Shown here: piece after piece, positions 37,178 to 46,080 of the stretch
How positions within the stretch are numbered: the stretch's first letter is position 1
How the letters are laid out: every line of letters begins with the position of its first letter
Origin: Wenxinia saemankumensis
GTDB taxonomy: Bacteria > Pseudomonadota > Alphaproteobacteria > Rhodobacterales > Rhodobacteraceae
Assembly (NCBI RefSeq): GCF_900141735.1
Contig: NZ_FQYO01000001.1
Span: forward strand, 434,001-498,000
Direction: 5' to 3'
DNA: 64,000 bases
Notes under the pieces: generated by a model
The model's database searches: none
The model's input: only the letters and a program-made list of their open reading frames with translations
What the model was told of the DNA's origin: nothing
Made by a program: the position numbers and the translations under genes

Positions 37178-37295
37178 CCCCGCGCCCGAGGCAGGGCATC
37201 CCCCGCCCGCCGACGGACCGGGGCCGCAAGGACACGGCAGACGGGGAACCGGCGGCAAGACCGGCCCTCCGGGCAGCGAGCAGGAGATACGGGAC

Positions 37296-38570
37296 ATGAC
37301 GCGACGCGACGGCAACGGGCGCCCGGGACGGGTGCTGAACGGGGCGGGACCGGTCCTGATGGCGGTGATCCTCACCGGGTGCAGCGCGATGCCGGATGCC
37401 GACCTCCGACGGCGGGGCGACGGTTTCTCGACCGCCGAGGCGGCGGCGAGCTTCGCCGACCGGCCGCGGCCCGATGCGCGCGGCGTCATCTCCTACCCCA
37501 ATTACCAGGTCGTCGTGGCCCAGCCGGGCGACACCGTCGACTCGATCGCCGGGCGGCTCGGCCTCTCCTCCGCGACGCTCGCCAGCTACAACGGGCTCGA
37601 GCCGGGCACGCCCCTTCGGCGGGACGAGGTGCTGGCCCTGCCCGGCCGCGTCGCCGAGCCGAGCGCCGCCACCGGCGCACCGGTCGCCGCCGCCAGCCCG
37701 GCCCCGCTCGCCGGCAGCGGCACCGTCAGCGTGACCGACCTCGCCTCGGCGGCGATCGACCGGGCCGATGCCGGCGCGGCGCCCGCGCCCCTCCCGGCCG
37801 CCGCGCCGGCCCCCCTCTCGACCCCGGCGCCCGCGCCCGCGATCCCCGCGGGGGCCGAGCCGATCCGCCACCCGGTCCAGCGCGGCGAGACCGCCTATTC
37901 GATCGCCCGGACCTACGACGTGCCGGTGCGGACCATCGCCGAATGGAACGGCCTCGGCCCCGACCTCGCCGTGCGCGAGGGCCAGCAGCTGATGATCCCG
38001 CGCTCGACCGCCCCGTCGGCGACCCCCGCGGCCGCCCCGGCGCCGGCGGCCGCCCCCGCCGCCACGCCCGAGCCGCGCCCGGGCGAGGGCTCGGTCGCGC
38101 CGACCCCGCCCTCCGCCGCACAGCCGCTGCCGGAAGAGGACCTGCCGAGCCCGTCCGAGAGCGCCGAGGCGGAGGAGCCGCCCGTCGCCTCGCCCGAGCT
38201 CGCCCCCAGCGAGGCGCCCTCGGCCGCCTTCGCCCGCCCCGTCGAGGGGTCGATCATCCGCGACTTCGCCCCCGGACGGACCGAGGGGATCGATATCGGC
38301 GCGGGCGCGGGCAGCCCGGTCCGCGCCGCAGATGCCGGCACGGTGCGCGCGATCACCACCGATGCGAACGGCATCCAGATCGTGGTGATCCGGCACGCGA
38401 ACGAGCTGCTGACGATCTACACCCATCTCGACCAGCTGAGCATCGAGACCGGCGACACGGTGAGCCGCGGCCAGCAGATCGGCGCGGTGCGGGCGGGCGA
38501 TCCGTCCTTCCTGCATTTCCGCGTCTATCGCGGGCAGGAAGTGCTCGACCCGACCGATTACCTGCCCTGA
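37296..38570 (+). CDS. nlpD: NlpD-like lipoprotein with two LysM and a degenerate M23 (LytM) domain
   Basis: 424-residue outer-membrane lipoprotein. The lipobox LTGC places the lipidated residue at C29. LysM 1 lies at about 68-115 (YQVVVAQPGDTVDSIAGRLG) and LysM 2 at about 190-235 (HPVQRGETAYSIARTYD), separated by Pro/Ala linkers. The LytM domain (about 310-424) keeps D in EGIDIGA, H in YTHLD and H in FLHFRVY but lacks the first zinc histidine. It is thus probably not a peptidase but an activator of cell-wall amidases, as E. coli NlpD is. Location after surE-pcm supports the name. Confidence 0.9.
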   Translation: MTRRDGNGRPGRVLNGAGPVLMAVILTGCSAMPDADLRRRGDGFSTAEAAASFADRPRPDARGVISYPNYQVVVAQPGDTVDSIAGRLGLSSATLASYNGLEPGTPLRRDEVLALPGRVAEPSAATGAPVAAASPAPLAGSGTVSVTDLASAAIDRADAGAAPAPLPAAAPAPLSTPAPAPAIPAGAEPIRHPVQRGETAYSIARTYDVPVRTIAEWNGLGPDLAVREGQQLMIPRSTAPSATPAAAPAPAAAPAATPEPRPGEGSVAPTPPSAAQPLPEEDLPSPSESAEAEEPPVASPELAPSEAPSAAFARPVEGSIIRDFAPGRTEGIDIGAGAGSPVRAADAGTVRAITTDANGIQIVVIRHANELLTIYTHLDQLSIETGDTVSRGQQIGAVRAGDPSFLHFRVYRGQEVLDPTDYLP

Positions 38571-38803
38571 GCCCGGCCCTGCCCGCGCCGGGCGCGGGCG
38601 CCGACGGGCGGACCGGGTATTCCCGATCCCCGCGAAGATGGGGGCCGGTCCGGGCCCCGGGCCGGCTGGCGGCGACGCGCGCCCAAGGGGTCCGGGCTAT
38701 CGGTGGTGAGCCCTCTTCCCGGGGCGAGAGACCGAGCCACGGACCCGCGGCCCGGAAGGCGCCGCCCCGCCCCCGGTGACGGGACCAGGACGGTCCCGCC
38801 CGG

Positions 38804-39970
38804 CTATCCCGCCAGCGGCATCCGGCTCTCGACGATGCCCGCCCACCAGGAACAGCCGGCGGGGATCGCCTCGTCGTTGAAGTCGTATTCGGGATGGTGG
38901 ACCGGCGCGCTGTCGCCGTTGCCGACGAGGATGTAGGCCCCGGGCCGTTCCTCGAGCATGTAGGCGAAATCCTCGCCCCCCATGATCAGGGCGGCATCGG
39001 CGCAATCGCCGGACACGGCCCGCGCCACCTCGGCGGCGTAGCCGGTCTCGGTCTCGTGATTCGCCATCACCGGATAGCCGTCGTGCAGCGTCACCTCCGC
39101 CCGTGCCCCGTAGGCGGCGGCGGTGCCCTCGGCGATCGCCCGCAGCCGATCCCGGGCCTGGGCGCGCACCTCGTTCGACAGGGTCCGGATCGTGCCCTTG
39201 ATGTGGACCCGCGCGGGCAGGACGTTGAACGCCTTCGACGAGGTCTCGAAGGACGTGACCGAGACCACGACCTGCTCGACCGGATCTACGTTGCGCGCGG
39301 CGATGCTCTGCAGGGCCAGCACGACGTGGGCAGCGGTGAGCGTGCTGTCCACCGCCTCGTGCGGCTTGGCGGCGTGGCCGCCGCGCCCGTGGATCGCGAT
39401 CTCGAACTGGTCCGTCGCGGCGAAGAACGGGCCGGGGCGGATCGCGAACTGCCCGGTCGGAATGCCGGGCCAGTTGTGCATGCCGTAGACCTCCTGCACG
39501 CCGAAGCGGTCCATCATTCCGTCGGCGCACATCTCGCGACCGCCGCCGCCGCCCTCTTCTGCGGGCTGGAAGATCACGACGACCGTGCCGTCGAAATTGC
39601 GCGTCTCGGCCAGGTACTGCGCCGCGCCCAGCAGCATGGCGGTGTGCCCGTCATGGCCGCAGGCATGCATCGCGCCCTCGTGGGTGCTGGCATGGGGCAG
39701 ACCCGTCGCCTCGGTAATCGGCAGCGCGTCCATGTCGGCGCGCAGGCCGACGACCCGACCGGACGTGTCGGCGCGTCCGCGGATCACGCCGACGACGCCG
39801 GTCCGGCCGATCCCGGTCTCCACCTCGTCGCATCCGAACTCGCGGAGCCTCTCCGCCACGAGGGAGGAGGTGCGGTGCGTGTCGAACAGGATCTCGGGAT
39901 GGGCGTGCAGGTCGCGCCGCCACTCCGTGATCTGGGGCAGCATCTCGGCGAAACGGTTGCGGACGGGCAT
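38804..39970 (-). CDS. M20 family amidohydrolase (hippurate hydrolase/aminoacylase-like)
   Basis: 388-residue metallopeptidase-fold amidohydrolase. Metal ligands are seen in HACGHDGHT (Cys and His), FQPAEEGGGG (Glu), the MHNWPG loop (His) and the C-terminal HHPEYDFND. The lid domain has HGRGGHAAKPHEAVD. Length, order and RRDLHAHPEI near the N-terminus match the carboxypeptidase Ss1/hippuricase branch, which removes acyl groups from amino acids. No signal peptide. It lies 184 bases downstream of an amino-acid-type FAD oxidoreductase on the same strand, so a joint role in amino acid derivative catabolism is plausible. Confidence 0.92.
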   Translation of the reverse strand: MPVRNRFAEMLPQITEWRRDLHAHPEILFDTHRTSSLVAERLREFGCDEVETGIGRTGVVGVIRGRADTSGRVVGLRADMDALPITEATGLPHASTHEGAMHACGHDGHTAMLLGAAQYLAETRNFDGTVVVIFQPAEEGGGGGREMCADGMMDRFGVQEVYGMHNWPGIPTGQFAIRPGPFFAATDQFEIAIHGRGGHAAKPHEAVDSTLTAAHVVLALQSIAARNVDPVEQVVVSVTSFETSSKAFNVLPARVHIKGTIRTLSNEVRAQARDRLRAIAEGTAAAYGARAEVTLHDGYPVMANHETETGYAAEVARAVSGDCADAALIMGGEDFAYMLEERPGAYILVGNGDSAPVHHPEYDFNDEAIPAGCSWWAGIVESRMPLAG

Positions 39971-40154
39971 CGGCGGCTCCTTCTGGCGGGACTTGGGACC
40001 CAGAATGGGGCGCGCCCGCCCCGGTCACAACCCCGTCCCGGCGGCAGCCCCGTCGCCTGCGCCGCGTCCCGGGGGCGCGGCGCCCCGTCCGCCCCCCATC
40101 TCGCCCGAACCGCTCGGGCGGGAAGAGTGCAGAGAGGGCGCCCCCCTCCCGCCC

Positions 40155-41507
40155 TCAGAAGGTCGGTCCCATGACCAGGGGCGAGCCGTCGTTGAAGCGC
40201 GACAGCCGGAAACGGTGCAGATCGTGTCCCGGCGCGCGGCCCCGCACGAGGTCCGCGACGACGCGGCCCATGCCGGGCCCGATGCCGAAGCCGTGCCCGC
40301 TCATCCCGGTGGCGACGGTCAGGCCGGGGATCGCCGCCACGCGGTCCACGACCGGCACCTCGTCCGGCATCGTGTCGATCATCCCCGCCCAGGCCGCCCG
40401 GGCGCGCACCTCGCCCGCCTGCGGAAACAGCCTGGCGAAGGCCGCCGGAAGCTGGCGCACCTTGGCCGCGTTCGGCCGCGGGTCGAGCACCCGCACCGCC
40501 TCGAAGGGCGAGGGCGCGTCGAGCGACCAACGGCGGGGCGTGCCCCAGGCGTCGGGGTAGCCCTTCGGCGCCATCGGCAGGAAGCGATGCCCGAACGGAT
40601 CGTTCCGGATCTGGGGGAGGAAGGCGCGCAGCGAGGCGAAGGCGTCGCGCCCGATGAAGAGCTCGTGGAAGCCGCCCCCCGCAAGCGTATAGCCGCCATC
40701 CGAGCGGCGGCGAAAGGCGAGGCCGCTCTCGACCCCGCTCACCCCGGCGACCTCGGGCCCCGGCGCGGTCGCCACGACCGTGGCGCGGACCGAGAGCTGG
40801 GGAATGGCCACCCCCTCGGCGCCCAGAAGCAGCCGCGACCAGGCACCGCCCGCGACGACCACCTCCGGGGCGCGGATCTCGCCCGCCTCGGTCGCCACGC
40901 CCGCGACCCGGCCGCCCTCGCGCAGCAGCCCCCGCACGGCGCAGCCCTCGACGAGGGTCAGCCCCTCCTCCGCCGCCATCCGCGCCAGGACGGGCAGCGC
41001 GATCCATGGCTCGGCCTTGAGGTCGGAGGGGGTGTGCAGGCCGCCGGCATAGCGGCGCGAGGCACCGGGCAGAAGCCGCGCCACCTCGTCCCCCGAGAGG
41101 AGGCGGGTATCGAGCTGGTGCTGCCGCGCCGTGTCGAGCCAGCTGTCGTACCGGGCGAGCGCGGCATCGTCCTCGGCGAGGTAGAGCACGCCCGGCTGGC
41201 CGAGCCCGACCGCATCCTTCGCCGCGTCCGGCAAGCCCTGCCAGAAGCGGTGCGCCTCCATCATGATGGGCAGCTCGGCCGCGTCGCGGCCCTGCTGGCG
41301 CACCCAGCCCCAGTTGCGGCCCGACTGCTCCCCCGCGACGCGGCCCTTCTCGAGCACGACCGCCCGCAGCCCCGCCTTGGCCAGGAACCAGCCGGTCATC
41401 ACCCCGACGATCCCGCCGCCGACGACGACGACATCCGCCTCGCGCGGGGGCGGGCCGGGATGGGCGATGGGCGTCGCCCCGGTGATGGGAATGCCGGGAA
41501 GATTCAT
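40155..41507 (-). CDS. FAD-dependent oxidoreductase (DAO/glycine oxidase family)
   Basis: 450-residue flavoprotein of the D-amino acid oxidase superfamily. The dinucleotide fold ADVVVVGGGIVGVMTGWFLA starts at about residue 24, followed by the second FAD contact LEKGRVAGEQSGRNWGWVRQQ. The C-terminal FAD-closing motif is GMSGHGFGIGPGMGRVVADL. Substrates in this branch are secondary or D-amino acids or aminated sugars; the exact one is unknown. The ATG at 41507 is chosen because it places the Rossmann motif at the usual distance; further upstream the frame is Arg/Pro-rich. Possible partner of the M20 hydrolase. Confidence 0.9.
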   Translation of the reverse strand: MNLPGIPITGATPIAHPGPPPREADVVVVGGGIVGVMTGWFLAKAGLRAVVLEKGRVAGEQSGRNWGWVRQQGRDAAELPIMMEAHRFWQGLPDAAKDAVGLGQPGVLYLAEDDAALARYDSWLDTARQHQLDTRLLSGDEVARLLPGASRRYAGGLHTPSDLKAEPWIALPVLARMAAEEGLTLVEGCAVRGLLREGGRVAGVATEAGEIRAPEVVVAGGAWSRLLLGAEGVAIPQLSVRATVVATAPGPEVAGVSGVESGLAFRRRSDGGYTLAGGGFHELFIGRDAFASLRAFLPQIRNDPFGHRFLPMAPKGYPDAWGTPRRWSLDAPSPFEAVRVLDPRPNAAKVRQLPAAFARLFPQAGEVRARAAWAGMIDTMPDEVPVVDRVAAIPGLTVATGMSGHGFGIGPGMGRVVADLVRGRAPGHDLHRFRLSRFNDGSPLVMGPTF

Positions 41508-41845
41508 GCGGGTCCGTCCGTCAAGCTGGGCATGGGGTCCGGCGCGGCGGGCGGCCGGGCCGTGGCATGGTGCCGGAACGACCGGCCCCGGCGGGGCGAG
41601 GCTGCGGCGACCGCCCGGCAGGGTCAAGCGGGCAGATCGCGCCGCCCGGCTCGGGACGGATCGGGGTCCGGGGACCGGGCGCGCCGGTCCGGGCCGGAGA
41701 CCGCGACCGGCTTCGCCGGGGCCCGGGGAATCCGGCGAGACCATCGGCCGCGGACCGGCCCCGGGCGGCTGGCGCGCCGCCCCCCGGCCGGGCTAGCCTG
41801 ACCGGGCGGGCCGCTTGCTGGCGCGCCTTGAGGAAGGGGCAGCGG
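41508..41845. other. Divergent spacer, no gene
   Basis: 338 bases between the FAD oxidoreductase and the degenerate ABC gene. GC-rich, no recognisable promoter hexamers, repeats or RNA. A GAGGAAGGGG purine run just before 41846 serves as ribosome site for the ABC gene. Confidence 0.5.
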
Positions 41846-43459
41846 ATGGACGAAGAGGAAGCGGCGCTGGTCCTGCGGGGCCTCCGGGTCGTGCATCGCC
41901 GCTGGCGGCGGGTCCGGCACCTGGTGGACGGGCTCGACCTGGCCGTGCCGCGCGGGAGGGTGATCGGACTCCTCGCCCGTCCGGAAGCGGGGGCCGAGGA
42001 CGCGGTGCTCGCGCTGTTCGGCCGGGCGCGCCGGACCGGCACGACCGTGATCTCGGGATCGGTCCGGCTGGCCGGCGAGGAGCTGGTCGGACAGGAGCCC
42101 GCGCGGTGGCAGGGGCGCGTGCGCGGCCGCATCGCGCTGGCTGGCGCGGAGCCGTCCGCGAGACGCCGCACGCTCGGCGCGCAGCTGCGGCGGGCCCTGC
42201 GCGGTCTGCCCCGTCGCGCGCGGGAGGCGGCGGCGCTGGACCTGCTGCGCCGCGCGGGGATCGCAGAGCCGGGCGCGGCGCTGACCCGACGGCCGGCCGC
42301 GCTGGAGCCCGGGGACCGTGCCCGGGCCGCGCTGGCCCTCGCGGTCGCCGGCGCGCCCGATCTCGTCGTCGTGCAGGCGCCGCGGATCGGGACATGCCTG
42401 CCGGGCGACCTGCGCCGGCTGCTCGGACCGGGCGGGCCGGGGGCGCTGGTCGTGTCGGACCGGCTCGAGGACCTGTCGGGCGCGGACGGGATCGTCGTGC
42501 TGCATGCCGGCCGCGCGATGGAGGAGGCGCCGCCAGCCGCCCTGCCCGGCGCTGCCGCGCACCCCTTCACCCGTGCCCTGAGCGCCGGCACCGTACCGGC
42601 AGAGGCGCCGCGGCTTCGACCCGCCCCCGGCTGCCCGCACGCCCCCGATTGCCGCTACCGGATGGCGATCTGCGCCGAGATGCCGCCGCAGGCCTATCCG
42701 GTCGGCGACGCCCATCTCTCCGCCTGCTTCCTCGCCGATCCCGGCATGGTCGAGATCCACGGCGCCTCGGCCGCCGCCCCGCCGCCGCACTGGGCCACCC
42801 GCGCTGCGGACCGGGCGCCCGCCCGCGCTGTCGGCCCGGCGGCGCCCCCGCTGGAGAGCGGGGACGGGCCACCGACCGGGCCCGGGGCGCAGGCCGCCGA
42901 CGCCGATCCGGTCGCAGCGGCCACCGCCGCCGCCGCCAAGCGGCCGAACGTACCGGAAGGGCGCACGGAACCGGGCCGGTCGGCCGCCCCGCTTCAGACC
43001 CGCCCACCCTCGGAGCCGGACGGTCCGAAGGTTCCGCGCACCGCCACCACCCGCTCCGCCACCACCCGCTCCGCTCCGGCGGAACCGGATGCCGGACCCT
43101 CCGCCGCCGCCCCCACGCCCTCCGTGGACACCGCCCCCGGGGAGTCCGGCCGGCCCGGCCCGGATGCGGCGGTCGGGGCCCCGCCCGCCGCCCCTTCGTC
43201 CCGCGGCACGCCGGCGATGGCCGCCCCCTCCGCCCGAGACGCGTCCCCGCCCAAGACCTCCAGGCCCGACCCCTCCAGGCCCGACTCCTCTAGGCCCGTC
43301 GCGTCCGGGACCGCTACGCCGGGCCCCGACGGCACCCCGCCGGTCCGGGGCGAGGCTCCGCGGCCGGCCGGACGCGCCGATCCCCGGGCCGCACCCCCCG
43401 GCCCCTCCCTCGCCTGGCCCGACCCGAAGGACCTCGCAGAGCGCGGCGGACCGGGATGA
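41846..43459 (+). CDS. Degenerate OppD/DppD-type ABC protein lacking ATPase motifs, with long disordered tail
   Basis: 537 residues. Residues 1-300 follow peptide-transporter ATPases of the OppD/DppD kind step by step: LVLRGLRVVHRRW, VDGLDLAVPRGRVIGLLARP, then HPFTRALSAG and the oligo_HPY tail with C263, C269, C276 and C294. Every ATPase motif is gone. The Walker A position reads RPEAGAEDAV (no GKS/T), the Q-loop ALAGAEP, the signature position ALEPGDRARAA instead of LSGGQ, Walker B LVVVQAP instead of LLIADEP, and the H-loop VVSDRLED. Residues 300-537 are Pro/Ala/Ser/Thr-rich and surely disordered. The frame is fully open with neighbour-like codon use, so it is probably expressed. No permease or partner ATPase is adjacent. 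Function unknown. Confidence 0.78.
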   Translation: MDEEEAALVLRGLRVVHRRWRRVRHLVDGLDLAVPRGRVIGLLARPEAGAEDAVLALFGRARRTGTTVISGSVRLAGEELVGQEPARWQGRVRGRIALAGAEPSARRRTLGAQLRRALRGLPRRAREAAALDLLRRAGIAEPGAALTRRPAALEPGDRARAALALAVAGAPDLVVVQAPRIGTCLPGDLRRLLGPGGPGALVVSDRLEDLSGADGIVVLHAGRAMEEAPPAALPGAAAHPFTRALSAGTVPAEAPRLRPAPGCPHAPDCRYRMAICAEMPPQAYPVGDAHLSACFLADPGMVEIHGASAAAPPPHWATRAADRAPARAVGPAAPPLESGDGPPTGPGAQAADADPVAAATAAAAKRPNVPEGRTEPGRSAAPLQTRPPSEPDGPKVPRTATTRSATTRSAPAEPDAGPSAAAPTPSVDTAPGESGRPGPDAAVGAPPAAPSSRGTPAMAAPSARDASPPKTSRPDPSRPDSSRPVASGTATPGPDGTPPVRGEAPRPAGRADPRAAPPGPSLAWPDPKDLAERGGPG

Positions 43460-43499
43460 CCCCCTTCCCCCCGGCGGCCGCGATGCCTAGATCGCCCGC

Positions 43500-44498
43500 A
43501 TGACCCGGTATTCCCTCCTCGACCTCGCCCCCGTCACCGATGCCCAGACCCCCGCCGAGGCGCTGGAGGCGACGATCGCCCTCGCCCGCTCGGCCGAGGA
43601 GCACGGCTATGCCCGCTTCTGGCTGGCCGAGCATCACAACATGCCCGGCATCGCCTCGGCCGCGACCGCCGTGGTGATCGGCGCCGTCGCGCAGGCCACA
43701 AATTCGATCAGGGTCGGGGCGGGCGGCATCATGCTGCCGAACCACCCGCCGCTCGTCGTGGCCGAGCAGTTCGGCACGCTGAACGCGCTGCATCCGGGGC
43801 GGATCGAGCTCGGCCTCGGCCGCGCGCCCGGCACCGACCAGCTGACGATGCGGGCGCTGCGCCGCTACGGGCAGAGCGCCGACAGGTTCCCCGACGACGT
43901 GGTGGAGCTGATCGGCTATCTCGACGATGCGGCCGGAGAGGCCCCGGTGACCGCGATCCCCGCCCCCGGCCTGCCGGTCTGGATCCTCGGCTCCTCGCTC
44001 TTCGGCGCGCAGCTCGCGGCCTATCTGGGCCTGCCCTACGCCTTCGCCTCGCATTTCGCCCCCGCGATGCTCGGGGACGCCATCGCGACCTATCGCGCCG
44101 GCTTCCGCCCGTCGAAACGGTTGGCCGAGCCGCATGTCATGATGGCCGCAGGCGCAGTGGTCGCCGACACCGACGCCGAGGCGGAGTATCTGCGTTCGTC
44201 GCAGATGCTGGCCTTCGCGCGGCTGCGCACCGGCAAGCCCGGACGCCTGCCCGCGCCGGTCCGCGACATCGCGTCCGAGGTGCCGCCGCAGGTCCTGGCC
44301 GGCGCGGCGGAGGCGCTGAGCGTCTCGGCGGTCGGCGCGCCCGCGACGGTGCGACGGCAGCTCGCGGACCTGCTCGACGCCTACCGCCCGGACGAGATCA
44401 TGCTGACCGGCATGATCCACGATCCCGAGGCGCGGCGCCGCAGCTTCGCCCTCGCCGCCGAGGCGATGGACGACGTGTCGCGGGCCCGCGCCGCCTGA
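43500..44498 (+). CDS. Luciferase-like (LLM class) flavin-dependent oxidoreductase
   Basis: 332-residue monooxygenase-type protein of the bacterial luciferase superfamily. Typical stretches are [68 protein letters not shown] and LPVWILGSS. This is the YhbW/CmoO-like group (MsnO8 family), using reduced flavin from a separate reductase. Substrate unknown. It begins 40 bases after the degenerate ABC gene. Confidence 0.9.
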   Translation: MTRYSLLDLAPVTDAQTPAEALEATIALARSAEEHGYARFWLAEHHNMPGIASAATAVVIGAVAQATNSIRVGAGGIMLPNHPPLVVAEQFGTLNALHPGRIELGLGRAPGTDQLTMRALRRYGQSADRFPDDVVELIGYLDDAAGEAPVTAIPAPGLPVWILGSSLFGAQLAAYLGLPYAFASHFAPAMLGDAIATYRAGFRPSKRLAEPHVMMAAGAVVADTDAEAEYLRSSQMLAFARLRTGKPGRLPAPVRDIASEVPPQVLAGAAEALSVSAVGAPATVRRQLADLLDAYRPDEIMLTGMIHDPEARRRSFALAAEAMDDVSRARAA

Positions 44499-44556
44499 CC
44501 GGGGAACCCGTCCCCCGCCCCGCCGTTCGCCTCCGGACGACGAAGGGAACGGCCGC

Positions 44557-45945
44557 ATGGCGGGGCGAAGTCGCGATCTGAACGAAGGCCCGGTGTGGCG
44601 CGCGCTCGCCAGCGTGTCGGGGCCGATGATGCTGGGCATCGCGGGCGTGCTGTCGGTCGGCCTCGCCGACGCGTTCTTCCTCGGCCAGCTGGGCGGCGCG
44701 CCGCTCGCCGCGGTCGGCTACATCTATCCCGTCACGACGGCGATCACCTCGCTGTCCATCGGGCTGTCGGCGGCCGCCAACGCGATGGTCTCGCAGGCGA
44801 TCGGCCGCGGCGAGGACGGGGAGGACGTCGTGCGTCGGGGCCTGCACGCGGTCGGCACCGGCATGGCGCTGGCCGGGATCGTGGCGACGCTCTTCTGGCT
44901 CTTCTCCGGCCCGCTCTTCCGTCTGATCGGGGCGGGCGACGGCCCGATGGCGGAGATCGCGGCCTACGTCCCGTGGTGGGCGCTCTCCTTTCCCTTCCTC
45001 GTCCTGATGATGCAGCTGAACGCGGTGTTCCGGGCGCATGGCCGGGCCGGCGTCGCCATGACGACGATGGTCGGGGCCGCGATCGTGAACATCGCGCTCG
45101 ACCCGGTCCTGATCTTCGGCTGGGGCCCGATCCCCGGCCTCGGAACCGGGGGCGCGGCGATGGCCACCTTCGTCGCCCGCACCCTCGCCGCGCTCGGCAT
45201 CGCCGCCTGGGCCTGGCGCGAGGGGCTGCTCGCCCCCTGCGGCGCGCCGCTCCGGCATATCGCCCGCTCGATGCACGAGCTCTTCCGCATCGGCGCGCCC
45301 GCCGCCTTCTCCAACGCCATCAATCCCGCCGGAATGGCGGCGGTGACGGCGGCAGTCGCGACGCTGGGAACCGAGGCCGTCGCCGGCTTCGGCGCCGCGA
45401 CGCGGGTGCAGTCGCTCGCCATCGTGCCGCTGCTGGCCCTGTCCTCCGGCATCGGCCCGGTGGTCGGGCAGGCCTGGGGCGCCGGACAGCGCGAGCGGGC
45501 CGGCCGCGGCACGATGATCGCGCTCGGCACCTGCCTCGTCTACGGCCTCGCGGCGGGGCTGCTGCTGGCCTTCGCCGCCGGTCCCGTGGCCGGGCTGCTC
45601 GCCCCGTCCGAGGCGGAACGCGAGGTCGCCGCCACCTATCTGCGCGTCGTGGGATGGAGCCTGGCCGGCTACGGCTTCGTCATCGTCGCCAATGCCGCGA
45701 TGAACGCCCGGGACAGGGCGGTCTGGTCGATGGCGCTCAGCCTGACGCGGATCCTCGCGCTCTACCTGCCGCTGGCCTGGGCCGGAGTGACGGTCTTCGG
45801 CTTCGCCGGCATCGTCGGCGCGGCCGTCGTCGCGAATGTCGTCGGCGGGATCCTCGCCCTCGCCGCGCTCGGGCGCACCCGGCTCTGGCCCGAGGCCGCC
45901 CCCGCGCCGGACCGCCTCCGCCACGCGATCGAGCCCGCCGAATGA
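44557..45945 (+). CDS. MATE family multidrug/metabolite efflux transporter
   Basis: 462-residue antiporter with about twelve membrane helices in two homologous halves. VWRALASVSGPMMLGIAGVLSVGLADAFFLGQLG is the N-terminal MATE signature. VSQAIGRG and LNAVFRAHGRAGVAMTTMVGAAIVNIALDPVLIFG follow in the first half, and SSGIGPVVGQAWGAGQRERA opens the equivalent segment of the second. It likely expels cationic or amphipathic compounds using Na+ or H+. Start at 44557, 58 bases after the oxidoreductase. Confidence 0.93.
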   Translation: MAGRSRDLNEGPVWRALASVSGPMMLGIAGVLSVGLADAFFLGQLGGAPLAAVGYIYPVTTAITSLSIGLSAAANAMVSQAIGRGEDGEDVVRRGLHAVGTGMALAGIVATLFWLFSGPLFRLIGAGDGPMAEIAAYVPWWALSFPFLVLMMQLNAVFRAHGRAGVAMTTMVGAAIVNIALDPVLIFGWGPIPGLGTGGAAMATFVARTLAALGIAAWAWREGLLAPCGAPLRHIARSMHELFRIGAPAAFSNAINPAGMAAVTAAVATLGTEAVAGFGAATRVQSLAIVPLLALSSGIGPVVGQAWGAGQRERAGRGTMIALGTCLVYGLAAGLLLAFAAGPVAGLLAPSEAEREVAATYLRVVGWSLAGYGFVIVANAAMNARDRAVWSMALSLTRILALYLPLAWAGVTVFGFAGIVGAAVVANVVGGILALAALGRTRLWPEAAPAPDRLRHAIEPAE

Positions 45946-45983
45946 CGCGGGCAGGCCGGCCGGCGGAAGGCCGGGACCGCCTG

Positions 45984-46050
45984 CCCCCTTATCTTGCCGG
46001 AAATACTCCGGGGGGGCTGCCGAAGGCAGCGGGGGCAGCGCCCCCTGGCC
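45984..46050. repeat. Dispersed intergenic repeat, copy 4
   Basis: CCCCTTATCTTGCCGGAAATACTCCGG core, then hairpin GCTGCC-GAA-GGCAGC and hairpin GGGGGC-AGC-GCCCCC. The first stem differs from copies 1 and 2 at paired positions but still pairs perfectly. It lies between the convergent MATE and ornithine decarboxylase genes. Confidence 0.85.
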
Positions 46051-46080
46051 CCCGCCGGCGGCAGCCGACGGCGGGCCCGC

